DNA of 64,000 nucleotides from Doris montereyensis (GCA_037039925.1 JAXRKP010000586.1:105001-169000), one strand, 5' to 3'. Shown: positions 23,601 to 39,500, counted from the first letter of the stretch. Made by a program: numbers and translations. Notes: generated from the letters alone by a model not told the origin.

Positions 23601-26600
23601 ATGCAAGAAAGGGGATACGCTTGAACGAACAGGTTCTATTGAGTGTAGCAATTTTCGTGAGTTTATCCCACGAACCATAAGAGATGAACTAAGAGGATAG
23701 TCTTGTTTGTTTGCTTTCATTGTTCATCAATTTACCCTGCCCACAACCCGTGGTGATCTCAGAGTGACTTAGCAAGACATGTACCCATTTGCACCTAGGT
23801 AGAGGGGGGAAAATATGTGTCAAGTTTCTTTCCCACGGAACACAACGTCGGACCAAGCTATGCCAGGATTCGAACCTGGAACCTCATGATCCCCAGTCTG
23901 ACAGCCTAACCGCTCGGCCACCAACGTCACGGAAGGAAGCAAGAGGTAATGAGTAACAAGATAGAAGGATAGAAAAAGAGGGGGTGTGAGAAACAATCTA
24001 GGTTAGGAAAATAAAGTCAGGTTCTACAACGCAGTTTTTTATATTTGATTTGACCCACATCCACAACTAAGAGGTGGTAGGATTTTAAATTTTGCCCGAA
24101 CTGCCTGTAAACAGCCAAGGGATCATTAACGTGCACAGAGTGTTGTGATCTGCATACGAAACCTCCTGTTTATCGTTCGTCTCCGATGGGACTAGGTGTC
24201 GATCCCTACCTGGACCAGGGGGGCTAGGTTTTGCTCGAAAAAAACCGGAAGAAATTTTTCAACCGTTCGGGGGCTCGAGCCCATTACCTTTAGGTTGAGA
24301 GGCCCACACTTTGCCTCTGGACTACTGGTAACACGTTACATCGTGGAAAGGACACGTCTGTCCCAGCTTTTATTACCAAGCCGATGAGCACTGCGTATTA
24401 AGCATCTTTCCCAAGAAAAACAACGTCGGAGCTACCATTGCCAGGATTCAAACCCAGGACCTCAAGACCCCCACCCCCCTAGTGCAGCTACAAAACCACT
24501 CCTCCGCTTCAGATACCCGCCCAGTGAATGCAGGATAGACCGTTTCTTATTTAGCAACTCACATTTCATTGCTAAATTACAATAACATGCAAAAAAAAAC
24601 AGGAAGATCAGTAGCTACAGTTTGAAGCGTTGGAAGCATGAAAAATGTAAAATAAAAGTATGATATCATGATTGTTCAAGCCAGATTTTGTTTGTTATCA
24701 TACATGTACAAAAATGGAAGCTTTGATTGGCTTAAGATCTTACACTGCGTTGTGGACAAGTCATTTTCCAAGGGCAAAGTCTGAGGGTAAGACACTGCGT
24801 TTGCAAGGACATTAAAATCACAAAAAAATTGTCACATCGCTCCAGAAGACCCATTCATTTATTTATGCTGAAGGGAGAGATGCAAAAATTCTTGTCTCCT
24901 TTTTGCAACTTAATATTATATTATCATCGCTAATGGCATACACTGCTCTGGTTGTTAGACTCTCTTTTAGACAGTCATACAAATGTTGGCACTGTACTAT
25001 AATGATTTTTGCTTTTCAATCTTGAACTGTAATGTATACCATGCTTTACTACCCTTGTACAAAATATAACGTGTGTCTTGTCCTACTGTGAAACTTGGCG
25101 TAACACCAAGTAAATGTGCCCGTACGTTGGGACACTAAAGAATAAATCTTATCTTATCTTATAATTTGCATAGAAACAAAAAAATGTTTCTTTGTACACA
25201 ATAAAGCTTGGCTTGTTTGTTTCATTGAAGAAATTTACCCTATCCACCATGCGCATTGATCTCCGGGTGAATTAAGAGAAAACAGCCAGATGAAAGTGAG
25301 AGACAAGTAGCATATGAGTGATGGGAAGAAGTAGGATCTACCTGTATCACCCTCAACCACCCACAACTATAAAGCATGAAAGCAATGATTTATTTTTACA
25401 ATGCTGAAGAAAAAAAAAGGCCAATTGTAAAAATGATCAATACCTAAAAAAAAACTGTTGACCACCCTCTCAAAGTGAATATTATCATGACAGTTTTGCA
25501 CATTTGTCACACAAATCAATCGCTGCGTTATGGAAAAACATAAAAAAAAAAAAGGTTTGTCAAAAAGGCAATATCATGAAGTTTAAACCATTTCGATATG
25601 AAGAATAGAGCTGATGACTAGGGTAACATTACTACACACTAGTAATGATCGATTAGATGGCTTCTGAATCTGAATCTGAATAGCTTGTTGTAGAATCCAG
25701 TTATTGGCGTAATTACAACGGACAGTTTATAGACGTGACAGTCTTTCTCTGAAGAATTTGATCGATGTTGAGTTGGTATGTTCATCTAAGTGATTCCAGT
25801 CAATGATAGTACGGACAAGAAAGAGTTTCTGTAGTTGTTTGTATGTGATGGTGGTATTGGGTAGCAGTTTGCATTGTTTGTGATGTAGGAGCTCAATTAT
25901 GTTTATCCGTTATGTGGTCTTCAAATTTTCGTGGTTTGATGATGCGCTTGGGACGTTTTGAGATTAAAATTTCACTGAGGAATTGATGGAGTCATTCCTT
26001 TGACAATTTTGAACATGACTTGACTAGACTTCTTACTGACGTTTCCAACAAAGTAAGTGGAAGACAACCCCCCCTAGGTCACAGACTTTGAATTCATTAC
26101 AAAAGTGTTTGCCCTCAACCAAACAGTCCATGATGGCATCAAAGGCGGCGTGGTCGACTGATTTACTCTGCACATGGTAGATATTTGCTTGTAGTAAGGC
26201 TTTACTTTCTTTCATTCTTTAACGGCTCCCATTCTACCTTTCGGTGTATGGGTTGAGATGCCTGAAATGATCTTTATCCATGCTACCCTATTCCGACATT
26301 TTGTGAGCTGGATACGCCCAGAAGCAGTTTGGAATCTCCAAGAAAGAGTACCGGCCCTAAATATAGGGCGTGTTACCATTTCCCAGGAAGCGAGCAGACC
26401 TGGATGGCACGAAAAGAGCGCAGTGTGCTATATTTAGGAAAGGAGACACTGGCTTCTTTAATGGAAATTTTCCTCTTCCTTATATGGTTTATGATATAGT
26501 TTGACATTTGAGTTCATAGTTTAACAACAGCCAATAAGATTACAACCTATTTTGATCCTGTAGCATTTCTGGTGGCTTTGTTATCACTTATCAAATAGAC

Positions 26601-27450
26601 GCGTTCCCATTCAACACACCTAGTACCCAAGTTGATTACCACAGCTATCATCTGTTGTTTAGTCTTTTGTTTAAGTTTCTTTTTGTTGCACTAACATCTC
26701 AACACAAATTCCTTATTCTTTCATCTTTCAGCTAATACGTTCTTTTATAGGTCACTTATCCTCTTTAAAGGTGAAATCATTGTTCAAAGTGAGTCAAAAT
26801 GCTAGCTTCATCCTTTGCACCCACTTGGTCTGTCATGCAAATGGCTGGGCACCCCTCAGTCAGAAGGTGGCAAGCTCTTATTGGATTAATGGTAAACACG
26901 TGCCTTTCACTTTAGACTTTTCCGACTTGGCAATGCGTTTTGCAACAGTCTTCACACTGTCCCCTTCGAAAATGCTCAGTTTGATTTCAAACAAGCCACT
27001 GTACGTCTGTTGGTTGACAAGGGTCAGCTCGACACTTGGCTGGGGTCAGAAAAGAGAAAGGATTTTTTTTTTATTTGAAATGAAAAAGTGTGGAGGCAAT
27101 GTGAATTTCTAGTAGTAATCTAGTAGTAAAAACAACTCTTGGCAGCAGGTATCCTTTAGAGTTTAGATCTGGTGTCGATTCAATTACATCTGGTGTCAAT
27201 TCAACTTCAACATAGGCGCTAATGGTCTACGAATATTTCAAAAGCTGAATCACGTTTTGCGTCCAGAATATGTGACCTGACTTTTCAAAAAAGGGCATCA
27301 AAGTGGCACCGCTCATTTTGAGCTACAACCTTTGAAAGGTCAAAACTCAATATTTCGGGTGTTGTAAGTTGTAGGGTTTTTTTGTTGATGCTAAAGTTTT
27401 CAACTTCTTATATTTGAGATAACGTATGAGTTATTACAAAAAAAACCAAA

Positions 27451-27508
<58 letters not shown>

Positions 27509-30500
27509 TTTAAATTTATACAGCTCCTATATATAGAAATGCTCTAAGCACTAGCCTGTGTATAGCGAAATGTGATTGATGGTCTTTTGGTGAACTCAGA
27601 ATGGCATCTCTGAACTTTCACCTCAAATGTCTCGGAAGTCTCTGCTTTAATTAACTCCCCAGATTAGGTAACCTCAAATATGTAACAAATTTTTCACAGG
27701 AAATACACACTGACTCAATGTCAAATACAACATACTAAATACGTTTTTAATACAGAATGGTTGACAGCTATGAGAATCAAAATCGTGTGCTCCTGGCCGA
27801 AGTTACCTCTGTTTTAAAGGTGATAAATGGTTTGCCTGGGCAACATTCCTCCTTCACTTTGTCCTCGGCCTGGTCTGTGGCATCACTTCTATACCTTCAA
27901 GCTGTGTGTACAAACAGTGGAGGAGGAATATTTGAATTAAAAAATCAACATTACATTACAAACATCTTTCATGTTTATTACTTCATGATAAAACCCATAG
28001 TAAAAAAATACAGTAGTAGTAAGTTTTGATTCCATTTTGACCACATCCACCTTGCTTCTGGACGGACGGTCATCTCAGGGTTTTGGTAGAATTCTTTATT
28101 TTTATTTTGCCCGGATTGTCCTATAAACGGCAAAGGGGCTTGAACCCATGACACATTATCTACCATGGAGGAGAAACATTTGATTTTAAAAATCAATATT
28201 TCATGTTTATTGCTTCATGATATTGATAAAACCCATAGTAGCCTATACTCTAATACTTTTTGACTTGATTTTAACCACACATCCACAGCTAGGTCATCTC
28301 AGGGGTTTTGGTAAAATCTTTTTCATTTCCTTAGACTGCCACAGGGGCTTGAGCCATTTGGTGGAGCAGGCCAATGCTTTGCCTCTGGACTGCCAAACTA
28401 ACAAACAATGGAGGAACATTTGAATAAAAATCATTATCACAAACATCTTTCAATTTTATGACTTCATGATAAACCCATAGTCCACCTCTAGTAGTTAGTT
28501 TTGATTCGATGTTAACCACATCTACAGCTAAGGTCACCTCAGAGGTTTTGGTAGGATTAACAATTTTTTTTTTGCCCAGACTGAGTGCCCTGTAAACAGC
28601 CAAGGGGTTTGAACTGCAACCTTTTGGTTGACAGGCAAACACCTTTCCTCGGGACTATCAAGGTTGCCACGCCCCCCCCCATTCAGGCAGAGCAGAGAGG
28701 ACTTAAAAATTTGAGATTTAAAAAAGAATTGTCCCACCATCCAAATGGGACCTAAGTTTAATAAATAATTCATAGTAACAGTGACTTGACATAAAATAAA
28801 TATTTCTATGTAGGTATTGGTTTATACAAAAAGTAAGACTGTCCCTTAAACTTGAAATAGAATGTATAAGAAGATGACTCTGATCTTACCTCCAGGGTTC
28901 CAGCCAGGTAGATCAGGTTCTCAGTGAGAATCTCAGTTTCGTTGATATCCGTTGGTCAAAGCAAGAGCCTTCAATCCATTCTTTCAACATTTTCCTTTTC
29001 GGCAAACAGATAGGGGAAAAAGGAAAAGGGATTTTTAAGCAACTTCTATTCACCTTCCTCTATTGGGGTGAAGTGACATTGAGTTCATCTCTGGAGCATT
29101 CATTATACATACAATTGCACTTCAAGCAAAACTACTTTATTATACATCATGATTTAAAAAAATTTGATTTGATTTTCCCCACATCCACACCCAACTAAGG
29201 TAATCTCAGGAGTTTTGGTAGGATTTTATATTTTTGCTCGAGGCCTTTTAAACAGCCAAGGGATCTTTAACGTGCGCAGGGACCTTTTTTTATCATCCGT
29301 CTCCGATGGGACTAGGTGTCGAGCCATCTACCTGGATTGAGCTTTCCCATACAGCATAATGTCATGCATACAAAACACTTGAAAAAAAATCTACAAATAA
29401 CCAAAATGCCAATACTATTATGTAATCCAAAATGGATGCACTCCCTTAGAACACTTTTCAGAATGAGGGTTGCATTATATCATGTACATCATAACAAAAT
29501 AACAAATAAGTGGCAAATGTTGAAAAAAATGAAGATGTAAATTAAAAAAAAAAGAAGAAAGAAAAATTGTAAAAACGAATCAGGGAAAAAATCAAGAAAA
29601 GCAAAAAGAATACCTTCACAATCTGAACAAAGCGGCATGAGCTTTTTCATGTACTTCTTCAGTTCCGGCTTGGTGTTGAACTCTTTAGCAATGAAGCTGT
29701 TTTGTGGAAATCCTTTATTTTCCTGTAATGTACCAGTGATTATTAAATAATGTTTCCCCCACTTTCTTGGAGAGTCTAAAAAAAAGTCATCAGTGACAAA
29801 TCGGATCCCACAATACAATTAACAAACTGATTGGAAAGGGAGCGAGCATAGAGGTGAATGGGTACCCTTGTATGGTTTAGGGGTCTAGGTTTGATTCATA
29901 GCCATGATCACTTGAACTATTTACCACCATTTGTTTGATGGGGGGAAAGAACACGTATTGGCGCATCACAATTTTCTTTTATCTTCATAAACACGTTATG
30001 CAATAATATCAATATATTATGTAGAATAACAACCTGTAATAAGAAACAAGATTGAAGAATTGATTTCATCATGTCATTGCCAAGCAGGGATTAAGATTGA
30101 CATGAACCATTAACGACTCTGAAATATACACAATTATGGTAATTTATGCAAACATAAAATGACAGAATGGTGGTAGAAAAAAATCAGACATTCAAAGCAA
30201 TGCAGTCAGACTTAGCTCTTAAAAAAACAAAAATTTGAAAATGTATCCCCACTACTGGTTAACAGTAAAAAAATAGTATTCAAAGCTGCAACTTTACTTC
30301 TCAAATGTCTTGCTGGAACAGCACCTAGTTATCTTACTTCAATGTATTTTAAAAGTCTACAAACCTGGACGGACATTAAGATCATCTGCCGATATTTCTA
30401 CTCTATTACTCCCAAAAAAGTAAAATCCAGTGCTGATACACAATCTTTCGCATATTGATATATGGCCCATTTGTGGAATGCCCTCCCACAGAGTCTTAGA

Positions 30501-33500
30501 GTCAAAGTCACTCAATTTTTAGAAAAAACATCAAGACATATCTTTTTAACTAGCTTATAAAAGCTTACTTTCTTAAATGAAAAATTACATAATTTTATTA
30601 GGGCTGTATTTATCCTGTGTGTGAAGAAGTTTGTGTGTGTGTGTGTGTATGTGTGTTTGTTTGTGGAATATAAATTCATGACTGTTAAACGCCTTTCTTC
30701 TTCTTGTTTGCATTGTCGATTTTTTTGTCATAAATTTCAGTTTTATGCTGCATTCATGTAGCTTGATGTAGGAAATTCATATAGTGTATCATATGTAATA
30801 TACATTTTTCTTAAAATATATAATGCAATTAAAGCCTTACCCTTGTAGGGATGAGTGTGCAATGGAAATGTACATTTTTATCATTTTATCATTATTATTT
30901 TTCATGTCAAAAACGTTAAAACTCATATATTCCCCGACTTGAAAATGAAAATCCCAGTGTATGTCTAGGACGACACAGCAATTAGGAAGTCCCATATAAT
31001 AGCTAAAAGAAAGCATCAAAACGGGAAACCAATTTCAAATCTGATATTGGGATGAGATGCGTTTACCTTTTCATAATAACCAAAATTCTAAATAATACAA
31101 CTGTTGCAGCTGTGCATAAAAAGGCAGCAAGTATAGTTTTTTTGGCATGAGTACATTGATTCACAGCAGGAAAAAGGGGTGCATACGACAATCAGGTATG
31201 AATATGTAATTACATACTTCTAATGATAAAGAACTTACAGTGAAAAGCCTTGTGCGGGGATCTGTGACCTGTAAATCCATCTTTATTTTTTTTATCTTTA
31301 ATATCACACATACACACATAGAAAAATACACACCTGGTACAGTTTTTGAGAGTGCTCAACACAGTCACCTGCCATGGAGGATATGTTTTGGCCACCCAGA
31401 TGACCGCGTGACTTGGTATCAACACAGTTTTCTGAAAAACACAGAATGACAAGTTCATATCTTGTCAGAAGGCTATAAGTCATTTGACCTTTAAATGCCC
31501 CATACATTTTTAAAACAAGTTAATAACTTCACAGCCTGCATGGCTGTAACTACAAATATAATTTCTACAAGCTTCCTTTGCCCTGAGGAACTTTTCTTTG
31601 CCCTGAGGAACTTTCCTTTGCCACTGAGAAACTTTCCTTTGCACTGAGGAACTTTCCTTGCGTTGAAGAACTTTCCTTTGCATTAAGTAACTTTCCTTTG
31701 CATTAAGGAACTTTCCTTTGCACTGAACACCTATCCTCTACTTTCGGTTGGACTTTATGGACTTTTTGTAGCCAAACCGTAGCTTTGTGAGTTTGTAATC
31801 AGGACGACACTGGTTCAAAACCCTAGGCTCGCCCATGTATTTTTCACGACAATGTGCTTCTGGGAAAGGTACTTCACTTCAGTCCACTTTCCTGACTTGA
31901 TTCAAGAGTGAATGAGTTTCCAGCTATATGTAGAGAAAGATCTTGTCAGTGTTAGTATGAAACACCAAACAAACCACTGGACCATATGCTTTTAAGAAAA
32001 TGAGACGGTCTTGAAACGAAATGGGCTGTTGGACGATAAATGATGTACAGTCGGTGAGCCTGCAGACCAGTGGATACAAGTATCTTTTTTAATCTTTTAA
32101 ATTATGAAAAATCAAGCACTCCTCCGATTTTCGATCTTGCCTATCCTTTGTGCTATCATGACTAAAAGAGGTCCTCATCGCTTCTTGTTTTGTTTCATTT
32201 TTGTTCTCCATTTCACCTTTCGTTTTACTACGGTTCGTTCTTGTGATAATTTTTGAACATCTAAGCCAAGCCCCAGCCACTCGCTTGGCAGTCCCTGGGT
32301 GCGATTTGACACCCGAGAGTTGTGGTACCCGATAATGCCTGTAGGAGGAGGAGGAGGAGAAAGAAGAAGAAGAAAAGAGATGGGTTCAAACCTTTCCTTT
32401 CCCCGGGTTGAGGGCTGCTTTCTTTCCTCAGACGGAACTCATGGGCACACTCCATCAGGTACTGGGATGCTTCCAACAGCTTCTCGTCCACAGGGTCGGC
32501 CATAGCAGGACGCCCACATGATACTCTCTTTCTGTAGCGTGCAAACATAGAGAGAGAAGAAGGACATAAGGTAATAGTAAACAAACAGAACGAGAAAGGA
32601 ATAAGCACCTCAACATACTGATGTTTCATTGCAATTTACCCTGTCACAATAATAATAATTTTTAAAAAACTACAAAAAACTAATAATAACAACAATAATT
32701 GGCATTTATAATGCACTTTCCATAAAAAACATATCTCAAAGTGCGTCACACACAATGTATAGCGTCGAATTAGCAATATACAGTCCAACCTGCCGTAATG
32801 ACCACCTGCAATCGTTTTTCTTGCTCTTTTCTCCTATAGCTTTACAACCTGTCTCTCCCATACCTGTCTCGTGACCCTGACCACCTAATTTGACCGACCA
32901 ATCATCAGCATAACCTGTCCATAACGACCATTAGGTAGAGCCTTACATTGTGGCTCCACCATTTCACTATTACATCCACACCCGTGCTGTTGGGTCACAA
33001 CCAATCATTACCATTATCAGTCAGTGTCTCAAGACCATTGAAGCACCTGCAGTAAACGAGTCCGCTCAAGAATTACACCTGCAATGCTAAAAGATCCTCC
33101 TCAAGAATTACACCTGCAATGCTAAAAGATTCCCCTCAAGAATTGTACCTGCAATGCTAAAAGAGCTCCCTCAAAAAATACACCTGCAATGCTAAAAAAG
33201 AACCCCTCAAGAATTGCACCTGCAATGCTAAAAGATCTCCCCCAAGAAATACACCTGCAATGCTAAAAAGAACCCCTCGAGAATTACACCTGCAACGCTA
33301 AAAGATCCTCCTCAAGTCTGCACCTGCAATGCTAAAAGATCTCCCTCAAGAAATACACCTGCAATGCTAAAAGATCCCCCCTCAAAATTGCACCTGCAAT
33401 GCTAAAAGATCTCCTCAAGAATTACACCTGCAATGCTAAAGATTCCTTCAAGAATTGCACTGCAATGCCTAAAAGATTCTTTTCAAGAATTAAATCTACA

Positions 33501-36500
33501 CAATTCAAAGTAAAAGATTCTTATTAGAATTAAATCTACAATCCTCAAAGACTCCCCTCCCTAAAATATCTCCCTCAAGAATTAAATCTAATGCTAAAAA
33601 GGTCCTCCTCAAGAATTAAATCACAATGCTAAAAAGATCTCCTCAAGAATTAAATCTCAATGCTAAAAGATCCTCCCAAGAATTAAATCTATAATGCTAA
33701 ATCAGAAATTAAATCTACAATGCTAAAAGTAAAAGGTAAATCTCAATCCTAAAGGTCCTCTCTCAGAATTAAATCTGCTAAAACAAGAATTAAATCTACA
33801 ATGTTAAAAGATCTCACTCAAGAATTATATCTACAACCTAAAATATTCCACTCAAAAGAAATAACTGCAATGTTTAAAAGATCTCCCTCCAAAATTAAAT
33901 CTAGTGGATTAAGAGGAAAAAGAGCCCCCCCCTCCCCCCACCCTCTAATGGGCTCAAGATAATACACAAGCAAAAATATGGATCAATCAATAAAAAAGAA
34001 GAAGACCAGCAGCACACAAACAACTTTGTAAATACTAATGCCCTCAAAAATTAATCCACAATCCTTTGAGTCCTCCTCAGGAATTAAATCTCCTTTCCAA
34101 GCAGAGCACACAAGCATGCAGTGATCTCAGAGTGGATTAAGAGGAAAAACAAAAGCAGCCCCACCCAATATATTCTGCCTAATGGGCAAACTGCAGTAAT
34201 AAGAGATAATACAACAAAAGACTGAAGCAAAAATATGGACATCAATTAAGTGCCATCAGCAAGGCCTGCAGTTCTATGAAACGAAAGATCATGTCCCTGT
34301 GTATGCCATCAACTTCCACCTCTCTGTAGGTGTCTCGGACAGCCTAATAACAACAACAACAACAATAATAATAATAATAATAATAATAATAATCTTTATT
34401 GTCCATGAAATAACGATTTGTTTGTATTTGTAAACATTAATAGACTACTCATCCATTCATTCACTGGTTTATTTCTATCCCGGAAGACTACCGGCACACT
34501 ATATATATACACACACACACACACGAATAACTGATTTTTAAAATCAACCGTTTGTCTATTTATATCCCAAAATACTGCCAGCACACAAAAAATACAAGGG
34601 ATTTATTGAAACTCACACAAAATAAAACAAAGACGTCACTAGAATTTACTGCAATAATTGAAAATGCCCCATTTCATGCAAATAAATCTTTGAGTAGAAA
34701 AAGAGACAAAAACGTATCAGAATTTCTCCCCGTTTCGTAGCAGGCACCCTGGGGTTTTAACATTCAAACGGTAATTTAATTTTTTTGGGCTGTGAACAAA
34801 TCACATTCTTTGTATAGATGTGTTTATAACTTTTCACTATCACAAAGGAATGTCACTCAGACTGAGCTCGTGCATATGAATCCTAAATCACATAAAGTGA
34901 GTAAAGTTACTTTATGGCCCATAGAGCCAGAGTTTATCCCGATTTCTATGGTGGGAAATGGAACAGGTGATTATAATCACCTCCTGGACAAGATGCTAGT
35001 CTGATGCAGATTTTCATTCCCAAGCTAGTGCTTGAACCCATTTGCACCCGGGTCGGCGGGAAAATGCGCGTTGAGTGTCTTTCCCAACAACGTCTGACCT
35101 AGCTTTGACATTATAAAGGATATTGAAAAACACTTTAAGATTATTTTATATGGAAACAAAACATCCATTATTGACAACGATTAGTATTTCTATAAGTTCA
35201 TAAATCCAAGTGGGAGAAGTAAGCCTCTGGAAGCTTTCCCATCTTGCATTCGCAAATTTGCTACTTATTTTCTGGAATTTTTTCTTCCCCCTGTATTTCT
35301 CTAAAATATTCCTAATTGATGGTCATGTAACGAAATCACAAAATTTCCTGAAAAGTGACCACTATAATCTTAAATTCTAAACTTACCTGAAACTCAAAGA
35401 ATCCTGTACGCAGTGCAGATTTAAACATGTACGTCTCGTAATGTTTTTAGTCTCCTGAATTGCATAGTTCATATGACTGAAACAATTAAAATTTGGAATG
35501 AGAAAGCCATTCAAGCAAGTTTTGAAAACTGACATGTTTAGGAGTATCACAGGCCACAGGTATAACAAAAACATTCTAAGTATGATGCATCATATGTTAT
35601 ATATACATATACTCCTTCAAGCAGTTTAACATACCTGAGATCTTCACAATAAAGTTTCTTTTCGTTTATTTTTGCTTTGCTTTTAAGTTAAAAATAAATG
35701 AAACCTATGTATAACCATGAAGAAGATAAATTAATTTTCTCTCAATTTCAGCTCCTTTAAAAAGTTAGGTTTTCGATGTTGTATGTTGTCTTCATGTTTT
35801 ATTCCCTTGTCATTGTTTTATCTTCTTTTGTTTCTCCACATTATTTGATAGCATGGAAAATCCATTTCCTGTGTTCTTGCAATCAATAAAATCAAACTTG
35901 TAGGCTCACTGATTGAAACACAAATAGTTAATTGTCCATGAGAAGACTATGACTGTCGAATACTTGTTTTTCTTGTCTACGACCACAAAATCACAGCTGC
36001 AATTCAAATGAAAATTCTGCCCGACAGCCTGAGAATTGAACTCGGGTCTCTCCAGTGATATTCAAACATTCTGTCGACTGAGCTTATGGCATGTTATGGG
36101 ATGGGGCCATTAATTGAAGGAAGGGATGAGAGAGGGACGAAAAGCTTAATATGATCCTTTCAGTATCTGAAAACACTCACCTGATGAAGACGCGGTCGCT
36201 AAAGGTATAAGCCGATTTGGGCCCGGTCCTCATGGAGTCCTTCGTGGCCAGCATTTCCTTCACCCAGTCCAGCAAGCTGTACAGGCGTAGAAGTCCCGCT
36301 TCTGCCATCTGATTGACAAAGTTGGCGTCTTCGACGTGGTCACCCGCGTCGGCCAATGATAAACGCATGCCTGGTGACAACAACATGGAGAAAAAAACCT
36401 GTAACTTTACATCAAGATCGAAAAGAGTTGCTCACATTGTGTATTGATTGTACACTGAAGGAATAACTTGTCTATTACTCCTCTTACCCCTAACTTGTAT

Positions 36501-39500
36501 TTATATCATCTTTGTTTCTATGGGGCTTTCACATTATTATTTAATGTCATTTCCTTCACTTCCGACTTGCCCCTTGCCGCCACTGTTTGTCATTATCTAA
36601 CAATATACAAGGCAGCCCAGGTGGAAAAAGTCGGATGACTCTTCAGTGGAAGGGCACCAAGTCTAGTCAGTAAGTCAAGTCAACTAACGTCTTTGAAGTT
36701 AAAAAAACCTAGCTCCATTCATGGTCTTATTCTATTAATTAAGCTGCTGAGCACGATTGAGGTCAAAGAGTGGCATTATAATATACAGTTTTCATGCATC
36801 AACACCCTTTCTTTAGGTCAGAATGTATTTATCTTATGCGCATAAAAAAAATAGGGATATGATTACATAAAAATATAAAATAAATGAAACTGCTGAGTTT
36901 ATGATCTTCAGGGTTCTTTTTTACCATCTGCCGAGAATTTCGTGACAGCTTCTTCCAGGGTGCAGAAGTTCCGGTGGACTTTGACATCTGAAGAGCGAAT
37001 GCGAAAATAAGATTATTTTGTCATGGGTGTGTGTGTCAAGTTACATAAGACAGAAAATGACAACACATAATGAGTGTTGTTAATTGCAAACAAAATCCAA
37101 TTGAGTTTAAAGAAAACTTACACACAGTACTCTTAAAATTCTGTATAATAAAAAAAACACATGCCTGTGCATGAAAACTTGTTTTACAATCACCCAGCCA
37201 AACCCTGGCATTTAGAGGCAGTGTGGAAAGCTCTGCGCGCCCTGTTTGAATTCTTTCCCACGAGGAGCTGCTATAGAGTTACAATAGTTACATGGATGCA
37301 TGACACAATGACGGCAATATACAAACCTTTTTTTTTGAATTCAGCAGGAGATGACCATTGGCTCGGATACCCTTTGGCCACTTGGAGCTGAAAGTTGAAA
37401 TGAAAAAAACCCAAAAAACTCAATTAAAAAAAAAAAAAGGTACTATAAAGGAGAAGAAAAAATCCATCAACATCAGAGAATATTGTAAAAAAGACTTTCT
37501 TCAACTGTCTCACAACTGTTCACTGAAATTTACCTGCCATTATGGAAGAAGAGCAAAACAAGAAAAATAGAGATGCCATTTTAAAAAAGCGTAAATTGGC
37601 TGTTCATTTACCCTCAGCATAATGCCTATTGAGTTCTTTCTGATGCCATCCTTTGAAGGACAATCAAAATATTTCAGTTGTGTGAAAATAACATCAAATT
37701 TGAAACAGTGAACCATGGTAAATTTATCCATCATATGAAATCTATCGTAATTTCCATATAATATGCAGATTTTTCCTCACAAACAAAAGTTGAGCTCATC
37801 GAATTATCTTTACAAACAATAAAGAGCACTTGGCTATACCGGAGTCAAAATATCTGGTACTAAACTATAAGTGATCTTTTAGTCTTGAGAGGAAAGACAA
37901 ATGAAGAAAAAAAACCCCAACAACTCAGCCACGTTCTATGTCATCGAGCTACCTGTGCTCATCATAACTTTGTAGCTGCTACCTGTAAGCCGTAGTTTCT
38001 GTTCGCTTGCTTGCAAAACATATTTACCCCTGAAACTGTAGAATTGGCATCTTTAACAGAACTCTACAAAATTCTCATCAAACCGTTACGTCTAGAGAAT
38101 TTTTACCTGTCGTGTCCCAGATAGCCGTGTGTCCATATATAAAGTAGGTCAAATGGTTGGAATGAGATCTTTGCCAGACATGCGGACATCAACTGGGTAC
38201 CAGTAGTCAAACTCTGCCTTCAGCTTATCGATGGTGGCTTGAGGAATGCCACACTTGGAAGGATATTTCTTGCCTTTGTAGAAAATGTAATCCCACACTT
38301 CAGGAGTCAGTTGCTCTGGCCTGTAACAAGGGGATGAATTAAATGTACATGAGCTGAGAAAGAATTTGAGTTTACGCCTTCACTGAGGCGAAAGATTCCA
38401 GAGATAAAAGCTTAATTCTTTCATTGACAGAAAATACAAAAAGCACTAAAAACATCAAGCATCACAGAAAGTAGAATACACTCGAAGCTGCTTACAGGGG
38501 GGAGTGTGTGTGTGTGTGTGTGTTGATTTTGATTTAAGACAATGACCATTTTTTCTGCTCCAATTAAACGACAAGCATTCCATTAAAGAGCACAATTTTC
38601 ATAAAAAGAATCGTTCCATTAAAGCGAGCGTTCATTTACAAAAAAAAACCCAACCCAAAACAACCCACACATTTAAAGCTTCAATCTATATTTCCCATCA
38701 TTAAAAAGAACTGTCGTACTTGATCTTGGCTGGACCTTGCTCGGTGCCCTGCCATACGCCACCTTGCAGCAGATGGCACACTGTGTAGTAACTCATGTAC
38801 ACTGTGGAATGGGACAGACTTTCTATCAAATACTCCTCATCCCATGGCAGCCTCGTGCCAAGTCCATCGTCCTGGAGCACGCATGCTCTCGCAGCCAGTC
38901 CAGCGTGGCCAACAGATTGTTCCTCCGTCATCTGAGTACGTGTTTATGTTGGCAAGAGCTTTCTCGCCTCTGCTCGCCATTTGGGCTCCCATAATCCAAG
39001 AACCTGCAGGATGGAAGAGAGGTGAATTTAGCTGAAATTGCATTCGATTAACCTTTCCTTCACATTTGATAGATGAAATTCAAAATGTCTTATTAACGGG
39101 CCTAAAATACACCATGTGAAGAAAAGAATACTTCTTGTGTATACTTTGATCCTCTTTGAATACCTTCGAAAGTACATATTCTATCAATAAATATTTATAA
39201 ATGCATATATAACGCATGAACTTTTCATAGCTGTTATTAAAACAGTCCACTTTAATTCTTTTACCTACTCCTTTTTTCGTATTGCTCTACGGCCCTCTCT
39301 TCAGAAATAAATAAATCCAAAAGCTCTCCACCCCTCACTTTCCTTGGAGAAAGCCATGCCTGCCTCTCGTTAATAAAAAGCCAAACTCACCACTGGTCAC
39401 ACAAGGCAACAACACACTCATCTGATGATCTTGAAATGACAGTCTTTTCTGGCTCTCTGTACAGCATTGCTTCGTTCTGTGAAGATCATGGACAAAAAAT

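Noticed and set aside
32299..32505. 68-residue plus-strand open frame with poly-Gly and poly-Arg
   Set aside because: It is antisense to LARS1 exon 23 and a GGA-rich intron stretch.
37161..37391. 76-residue plus-strand open frame
   Set aside because: It is antisense to LARS1 exon 18 and intron sequence, with no recognisable motif.
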